Positions 7,581-12,382 of a DNA stretch of 12,382 nt are shown one piece after another; within the stretch, counting starts at the first letter, position 1; each line of letters opens with the position of its first letter. The DNA is taken from contig JBNGDJ010000071.1 in assembly GCA_049974825.1 (NCBI GenBank), positions 1 to 12,382 on the forward strand. The letters run 5' to 3'. The stretch comes from JBKHDT01 sp049974825 (lineage in GTDB: Bacteria; Pseudomonadota; Gammaproteobacteria; Halothiobacillales; Halothiobacillaceae). A program made the position numbers and the translations under genes. Below the pieces are notes generated by a model. That model made no database searches and was not told the DNA's origin. It worked only from the letters and a program-made list of their open reading frames with translations.

Positions 7581-10500
7581 TCAGACCACCTGCTGCGGCG
7601 GGGCCAGTCGTCGGTGCAGTCCCTCCTGGACCGAGACCAGTGCCGGGATGACCAACAGCACCAGCAGGGTCGCAAAGCCCAGCCCGAAGGTGATGGAGGC
7701 GGCCATCGGGATCAGGAACTGCGCCTGCAGTGAGGTTTCGAACATCAGCGGCAACAGGCCGCCAATGGTGGTCAGCGAGGTCAGCAGCACGGCGCGGACG
7801 CGCTGGACGGAAGCCTCTTCCAGCGCCTCGTTCACCGAAAGCCCCTTGGCGCGTTCTTGCTTGTAGAAGCTGACCAGAATAATCGCATTGTTGACCACGA
7901 TCCCGGACAGGCCAAACAGGCCGAACATCGAGAGAATGGTCACATCCAGCCCCATCAGCCAGTGGCCAAGCAGCGCGCCGACCAGGCCAAAGGGGATGAT
8001 CGCCATCACGATCAGCGGCGTGGTCCAGGAGGCAAACACCCAGACCAGCACGATATACATCATGGCCAGGCCGATATAGAGGCCAAATTTCATGTCGGCC
8101 ATGGTTTCACGCTGGTCGGCCGCCCGACCCTCGAAGCTGTACTTCACGTTGTAGCGGGTGGCCAGCTCGGGCAGGGTGTCCTGCTCCAGGCTGGCGAGGA
8201 TGTTCGCGGCGCTGTTGATTGCCCGGTTGACCTCGGCCGTCACCTCGACGGCAAGCTCGGTCTCGGCATGTCGCAGCGCCTCGAAGCCCTGCCGGGTCTC
8301 GAAGCGTGCAACCTGCTCAAGAGGCACGAATCGTCCATCCGGCAGGCGGATGCTCAGCCGCTGCCGCGTGGCCATGCGGTCGCGCTCGGAGCGCGGCAGC
8401 ATGACCCGGACCTCGATCTCGTCGGGACCGTCCTGGTATATCTGGGTGAGTCTCCCCTCGAAGGCTGCCCGCAGCTGGCTGGCGAGCATCCGGGTGGTCA
8501 GGCCCAGTGCTTCCCCGTGGGGGCTGACCGAAAAGATCAGCTGTTCCCGCCCGTAGGGCATGTCGTCCTCGGTATCGAGCACGCCGGGAACCTCGCGCAG
8601 GGTGGAGGCCAGCTCCACGGCCGCGGCCTTGAGTTGCCCCGCATCCTCGCCGGTGAGGCGGATATTCACGTCCTTGCCGGGCGGGCCGCCTTCGCGCTGG
8701 CTGATAATGAAGTTTTCCAGGCCCGGCGGCTCGTCAATGCGCGCGCGCCATTCGCGAATGAATTCCACGTTCCGCACGTCCCGGTCATCCGGCGAGGTCA
8801 GTTCGATCAGCATCGAGCCAAGCTGATCGCCCCGGGCGCCGGTGCCGGCCGCCCCGATCGTGCCGCCCTCGCGGGTCAGCGCCGTGTTGACCAGGTCGCC
8901 GCCGAGCGCCTGCTCGGTTTCTGAAAGCGCCTGCTCGACCGAGCGCATGAAGCGCGAGACCTGCTCCGAGGGCGTGCCGGCCACGAACGTCGCGTTGGCA
9001 TAGAGCACTTGAGGTTCGGGCGTGGGGAAGAAAGTGAATCCCAGCCGTCCCCCGGCCAGCAGGCCGACCACGAGGATCATGGCGGTGACGGCAGTGGCCA
9101 GCGTGGTGGACCGATTGGCCAGGCTGGCACGAACCAGGCGGCGAAACGGACCCTGCCGGAAGGCGGTGAACCCGTTGTCGAAGCGTTGACGCAGTCGCTC
9201 GGACCAGCCCAGGGCCCGGCTCGGCCGGAAGGCATTGCGCAGGTGCGCCGGCAGCACCACGAAGCACTCCAGCAGCGAGGCAATCAAGACGCAGATCATC
9301 ACCAGCGGGATGTCGCCGAGGATATTGCCGATGATGCCGCCGACGGCCAGCAGCGGCATGAAGGCGGCGACGGTGGTGAGCGACGAAGCCACCACCGGCC
9401 AGAGCATCCGGCGTGCCGCGCCTTCCGAGGCAAGCTGAGGCGATTCGCCGGCCCGAAAATGCGCATCGGCATCCTCCCCGACCACGATGGCGTCGTCCAC
9501 GATCACGCCCAGAGCCATGATCAGCGCGAACAGGGAGATCATGTTGATGGAGCCGCCCACGATCCAGAGTACCGCCAGGGCGGCCATGAAGGCGGTGGGG
9601 ATGCCAATGGCTACCCACAATGCCACCCGGGCCGGGAGGAAGAGGTACAGCAGGATCATGACGAGCACCAGCCCGCCGAATCCGTTCTTGACCAGCAGGC
9701 TGATCCGGTCGTCGATCAGTTGCCAGGACTGGTCGTAGACCGTGATGTCGACACCGGGCGGCAGCGTCGGCTTCACGTCCGTCAGCCAGCCTTCCAGCAC
9801 GCGGGCCGCCTCCAGCGAATCGCCCGTCTCGGCCCGCTGCAACTGCAGTTCCACGGCTGGTGCGCCTTCGTAGTACAACCCGACCTGGCCATCCCGCGGT
9901 TCGCGGACGATCTCGGCCACGTCACCCAGGAGAATGCGCTCCTGACGATCGGCGGTGATTGGAATGTCTCCGAAGGCCTCGGCCGTGCGAGCCTGCTCCA
10001 CGGCCCGCAGCTCCCGCCCCGTGTCCTGCTCGCCGATGACGCCGGCCGGGAGGTCCGTGGACCACTCGGCGACCCGGTCGGCCACCTGGTCCAGCGACAG
10101 GTTCAGTCGCTCCAGCGCCCCGGCCGGTATCTCGATGGCGATCTGTTCTTCCGGCAGGCCCTCGATGGATACCCGGTCGACGCCGCGGGCGATCAGGTCC
10201 CGCTCGAAGCGGTCGACCAGCATCCGCATTTCCTGGCGATCGATCTCGCCGTGAATGAGCACCCGGGCAATGGGTTCATAGCGCACCACCCGGCTGACCT
10301 GCGGTTTCTCGGCATCCGCGGGGAGATTGCGGAAGTCGTCCACCTGCTGGCGCACGTCATCCAGCGCGAGCACCGGGTCGACGCCCTCGCGAAACTCCAG
10401 CGAGATGCTTGAGACGCCCTGGGCGGAGGTGGAACTGATCTTGTGCAGGTTGGCCACGCTGCGCAGGCGCTGCTCCAGCGGAATCGTGATGCCCCGCTCG

Positions 10501-10730
10501 ATGTCCTCGGCCGAGGCGCCCGTCCAGATGACCCGGACGGTGACGACATCCAGCGCGAAGTTTGGGAAGAACTGGATGTTCATCCGCATGACCCCGAAGA
10601 TGCCCCCGAGGATCATCACCAGCATCACGAGATTGGCCGCCACCCGGTGATGGACAAAGAACGACAGGAAACCGCCGCCGGGACGGCGGCCGCCATTGCT
10701 TGCCGGTGTTGCCTGCGCCTGCCCGGTCAT
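7581..10730 (-). CDS. RND efflux pump permease, AcrB/HAE family
   Basis: The proton-driven inner-membrane pump of a tripartite efflux system, working as a trimer with a periplasmic adaptor and an outer-membrane channel. Its 1049 residues match the usual 1030-1060. The first membrane helix is at about 31-48, followed by a periplasmic porter domain. Helices 2-4 begin near 350, and the proton-relay pair Asp412-Asp413 in GVIVDDAIVVGED corresponds to Asp407-Asp408 of AcrB. A second periplasmic domain and second helix bundle follow. In the segment FGLSGIVVNNAIILVSF, Asn947 stands where AcrB has the relay Lys940, so it is not a close AcrB orthologue. The ATG overlaps the adaptor's TGA (ATGA, 10727-10730), with AGGG 6 nt upstream, indicating translational coupling. 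Substrates cannot be read from the sequence; the acidic DD pair and overall sequence suggest hydrophobic or organic compounds rather than metals. Confidence 0.95.
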   Translation of the reverse strand: MTGQAQATPASNGGRRPGGGFLSFFVHHRVAANLVMLVMILGGIFGVMRMNIQFFPNFALDVVTVRVIWTGASAEDIERGITIPLEQRLRSVANLHKISSTSAQGVSSISLEFREGVDPVLALDDVRQQVDDFRNLPADAEKPQVSRVVRYEPIARVLIHGEIDRQEMRMLVDRFERDLIARGVDRVSIEGLPEEQIAIEIPAGALERLNLSLDQVADRVAEWSTDLPAGVIGEQDTGRELRAVEQARTAEAFGDIPITADRQERILLGDVAEIVREPRDGQVGLYYEGAPAVELQLQRAETGDSLEAARVLEGWLTDVKPTLPPGVDITVYDQSWQLIDDRISLLVKNGFGGLVLVMILLYLFLPARVALWVAIGIPTAFMAALAVLWIVGGSINMISLFALIMALGVIVDDAIVVGEDADAHFRAGESPQLASEGAARRMLWPVVASSLTTVAAFMPLLAVGGIIGNILGDIPLVMICVLIASLLECFVVLPAHLRNAFRPSRALGWSERLRQRFDNGFTAFRQGPFRRLVRASLANRSTTLATAVTAMILVVGLLAGGRLGFTFFPTPEPQVLYANATFVAGTPSEQVSRFMRSVEQALSETEQALGGDLVNTALTREGGTIGAAGTGARGDQLGSMLIELTSPDDRDVRNVEFIREWRARIDEPPGLENFIISQREGGPPGKDVNIRLTGEDAGQLKAAAVELASTLREVPGVLDTEDDMPYGREQLIFSVSPHGEALGLTTRMLASQLRAAFEGRLTQIYQDGPDEIEVRVMLPRSERDRMATRQRLSIRLPDGRFVPLEQVARFETRQGFEALRHAETELAVEVTAEVNRAINSAANILASLEQDTLPELATRYNVKYSFEGRAADQRETMADMKFGLYIGLAMMYIVLVWVFASWTTPLIVMAIIPFGLVGALLGHWLMGLDVTILSMFGLFGLSGIVVNNAIILVSFYKQERAKGLSVNEALEEASVQRVRAVLLTSLTTIGGLLPLMFETSLQAQFLIPMAASITFGLGFATLLVLLVIPALVSVQEGLHRRLAPPQQVV

Positions 10731-11977
10731 GGGGTGCCCTGCGTGTCGGCCACCTGAACCTTCAGGCCGTTGACGGCATTGGGCAGGTGCGTGATCGCGA
10801 TTTGATCCCCGGCGCCGAGTTCGGGCGAGCGGACCAGCATCCAGGTCTCTTCATCCCGGGGTACCTCGCCGATTTGCTCGACCCGCAGGCGCTGCAGGCG
10901 CCCGTCGCTGACCCGGTAGATCCGGTCGCTCCCGTACAGGGCCGAGTAGGGCAGGGCCACGGTCCCCGCTGCCGGGGGGCGCTCAAGCCGGATGGTCACC
11001 ATGCTACCGAGGCGCAGCGCATGATTGCCCGTCTTAAGGTCAAACAGCAGGTCCACTCCGCGCCCGTCGCCCTGGCCGGCAAGGCCCGTGAGCGCGAGGG
11101 GCAGCTCCCCTTCCAGCGTGGTGGCCGCAAGCGATCTGTCCGCGTCCACCGCTTCCAGAATTTCTGCGGCATGGCGGGTCGGCAGCTTGGCCCGCAGGCG
11201 CAGCCGGTCTGCCGGGTACATTTCCAGGAGCCGGGCGAAGGCGCCAACCTGGTCGCCTTCGGCGACCTCCACATGGGCCACGATGCCGTCGAAAGGCGCG
11301 TGGACGATGCTTCGCTCCAGGTCGCGCTCGGCGATCTGCAGGTCGGCCCGGGCGCGCTCAAGGCGCGCCTCAAGCGCCGCCAGTCGCGTGGGGTGGTCGG
11401 CAATCTGCTGCTCGCGGTTGGTGACGGTCAGCGTGGCGCGTTCCACAGCATCGCGGGCCTCGTCGATCTGCGCCTGGGAACCGAGATCGCGCGACTGCAG
11501 CGATTCGGCCCGCTCCAGCGCCCGGCGGGCCGTTTCCAGAAGCTGCCGCTCCCTTGCCAGAGCCGCCACGTCGTTCTCGTGGCGCAGGTGTTCGCTGCGT
11601 ATCTGGGCGGTCAGTTCGGTGACGTCGGCCAGCTCCTGCAACACGCGGGGCCGGAAGTCGGCTTCGTCCAGGGCGATCAGCAGCTCGCCCTCTGCCACCC
11701 GTTGACCGTCACGCACCGCGACCCTGTCTACCCGCGCGGCTGCCGGCGCCACCGCGGTGAACAGGTCGGCCGTTTCCACGATGCCATGCAGCTGAAGCAC
11801 CGGCTGGTGGGTATCCGGCGTGACGGTCAGGGCCTCGACCTGCCAGGCGCGCTCGGTCGGTTCGACCGGCTCCGGTTCCGGCGCCGTCTGCTTCAGGTAG
11901 ATGAACCCGCCGATGCCGATGCCCAGCACGATCAGCGGGAGCAGCCAGCGAAACAGGGTCTTGAAGGGTGCGCTCAT
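10727..11977 (-). CDS. RND efflux periplasmic adaptor (membrane fusion protein)
   Basis: This subunit links the inner-membrane RND pump to an outer-membrane channel. A single hydrophobic segment at about residues 11-28 anchors it. No lipobox Cys is present, so it is anchored by a helix, not a lipid. The split lipoyl domain is visible as RVDRVAVRDGQRVAEGELL (about 80-100) and APFDGIVAHVEVAEGDQV (about 215-235). Between the halves lies a long Ala/Glu/Arg/Leu-rich helical hairpin (about 105-210). Beta-barrel and membrane-proximal domains follow to residue 416. The acidic-proline stretch PEPEPVEP after the anchor is a linker. The stop overlaps the pump start in ATGA. The ATG at 11977 fits the anchor position, though the upstream GGAG is about 13 nt away, so the ribosome binding site is weak. 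No outer-membrane factor gene is beside it. Family call very sure. Confidence 0.95.
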   Translation of the reverse strand: MSAPFKTLFRWLLPLIVLGIGIGGFIYLKQTAPEPEPVEPTERAWQVEALTVTPDTHQPVLQLHGIVETADLFTAVAPAAARVDRVAVRDGQRVAEGELLIALDEADFRPRVLQELADVTELTAQIRSEHLRHENDVAALARERQLLETARRALERAESLQSRDLGSQAQIDEARDAVERATLTVTNREQQIADHPTRLAALEARLERARADLQIAERDLERSIVHAPFDGIVAHVEVAEGDQVGAFARLLEMYPADRLRLRAKLPTRHAAEILEAVDADRSLAATTLEGELPLALTGLAGQGDGRGVDLLFDLKTGNHALRLGSMVTIRLERPPAAGTVALPYSALYGSDRIYRVSDGRLQRLRVEQIGEVPRDEETWMLVRSPELGAGDQIAITHLPNAVNGLKVQVADTQGTP

Positions 11978-12070
11978 GGATTGATTCGAGCTCCGCGATG
12001 GTCGGTTCGGGCCAGTTTGTATTCGTTCAGATCCGCCGAGAATTCGCTCCTGCCCCGGCGATTCGGGAAT

Positions 12071-12098
12071 CAGGCGAAAACGCCTGCCCGTTGGGCAG
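12071..12098. repeat. Two overlapping hairpins in the efflux operon leader
   Basis: CAGGCG (12071-12076) pairs perfectly with CGCCTG (12081-12086) around AAAA. CTGCCC (12084-12089) pairs with GGGCAG (12093-12098) around GTT. The two share 12084-12086, so both cannot fully form at once. A third partner, GGGCAGGGCG at 12111-12120, could also pair with CGCCTGCCC (12081-12089) with one bulge. A run of six A (six T on the minus strand) lies at 12099-12104. The arrangement, about 100 nt upstream of the adaptor gene, could be an attenuator or a regulator binding site; neither is shown. Confidence 0.4.
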
Positions 12099-12351
12099 AA
12101 AAAACGGCCCGGGCAGGGCGGACGGGTCGAGTCTGAGTGTCATGCCGGGTTATTGGTTCCCGGCCACCGAAAATGCGATGGCGGTTTGCCTGCTTCACGG
12201 CCGGGAAAACGCGAATTCTAAGCCCAGTTGCCTCCGCCTGCACGACTCCAAATCCCGAAAGTGTGAGGGGTGGGCTGCGAAAGGGGTTGTCGGGGGGCGA
12301 TAGAGCAGGCAGGGCCGCGGATGCAATCCTGCCGAGCAGAGATCTGAACCG

Positions 12352-12382
12352 CTAAGGAAACTCTGCACAAAGCCATCCTAGG
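12352..12382 (+). mobile_element. Possible left end of an IS5-type insertion sequence (cut by window end)
   Basis: CTAA (12352-12355) is followed by GGAAACTCTGCACAAAG. From memory, this resembles terminal inverted repeats of some IS5-family elements, which duplicate a YTAR target such as CTAA. No transposase or second end is visible because the window stops 27 nt later. The sequence GGAATCTCTGCACGAA at 961-976 matches it at 14 of 16 positions. Low confidence; plain intergenic DNA is the alternative. Confidence 0.2.

Larger units (their letters stand above)
11978..12382. other. Non-coding region upstream of the efflux operon
   Basis: I see no gene in these 405 nt. The short open frames have compositions unlike real proteins and no family features. 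It should hold the promoter of the leftward adaptor-pump operon, but I found no pair of boxes good enough to mark. It contains overlapping hairpins around 12060-12120 and a possible insertion-sequence end at the right edge. Confidence 0.6.

Noticed and set aside
9009..10412. Long + strand open frame (467 codons) opposite the RND pump
   Set aside because: Rich in Gln, His, Arg and Gly with no family features; it mirrors the codon bias of the real gene on the minus strand.
12099..12125. Leftward terminator using the six-T run on the minus strand
   Set aside because: The sequence before the T-run offers only a four-pair stem or a loopless palindrome (GCCCGGGC), and there is no leftward gene upstream to terminate.
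10700..12136. Long + strand open frame (478 codons) opposite the adaptor gene
   Set aside because: No domain or membrane features, while the minus strand holds an unmistakable adaptor protein.
12195..12260. Minus-strand promoter with TAGAAT as -10 box
   Set aside because: No acceptable -35 box occurs 16-18 nt upstream, and such hexamers are common by chance.
12201..12275. tRNA-like loop (CTCCAAA, as in a Trp anticodon loop)
   Set aside because: The flanking bases do not form an anticodon stem, and no acceptor or T arm can be drawn.
12137..12355. Short + strand open frame upstream of the efflux operon
   Set aside because: 72 codons with random-looking composition, no convincing ribosome binding site and no similarity I recognise.

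Overview
The window looks like chromosomal DNA of a high-GC gammaproteobacterium. The first three genes (RNase G, a YhdP-type AsmA-like protein, a nitrilase-superfamily amidase) follow an order I know from gammaproteobacteria such as Pseudomonas, where tldD usually comes next. The cytochrome c' that follows hints at a respiratory-flexible lineage, for example a purple sulfur or Ectothiorhodospira-like relative, but this is only an inference. I see no tRNA, rRNA or CRISPR array and no complete mobile element.

Layout, left half (+ strand): 1-789 is the C-terminal half of RNase G (rng), followed by a probable intrinsic terminator (871-906). A 28-nt imperfect palindrome (961-988) with flanking GAAG repeats lies in the leader of yhdP (1013-4882). 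The amidase gene (from 4872) overlaps the end of yhdP by 11 nt and loses its 3' end in an assembly gap. After the gap comes the C-terminal part of a c'-type cytochrome (5779-6105), closed by a very strong terminator (6155-6187). Both gaps (1285-1384 and 5679-5778) are exactly 100 N. The second cannot be true to size, because it must hold the end of one gene and the start of another; the first is probably also a placeholder.

Layout, right half (- strand): a leftward cluster reads periplasmic adaptor (11977-10727), RND pump permease (10730-7581, ATGA overlap with the adaptor), then an LplT-like MFS transporter (7488-6214). It converges on the cytochrome gene. Adaptor and pump should form two parts of a tripartite efflux system; no outer-membrane factor or regulator gene is visible. 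The 405 nt upstream of the adaptor hold no convincing gene. They contain overlapping hairpins near 12071-12098 and, at the extreme right, a sequence that could be the start of an IS5-type insertion sequence.

Taken together, the region combines RNA processing (RNase G), envelope lipid transport (YhdP, perhaps the LplT-like carrier), metabolite repair or amide hydrolysis (nitrilase family), a haem protein likely to bind NO or other gases, and drug or toxicant efflux. I found no clearly new multi-gene system. The points most worth a second look are what the second gap hides, the small palindromic element with its look-alike at the right end, and the hairpin-rich leader of the efflux operon.
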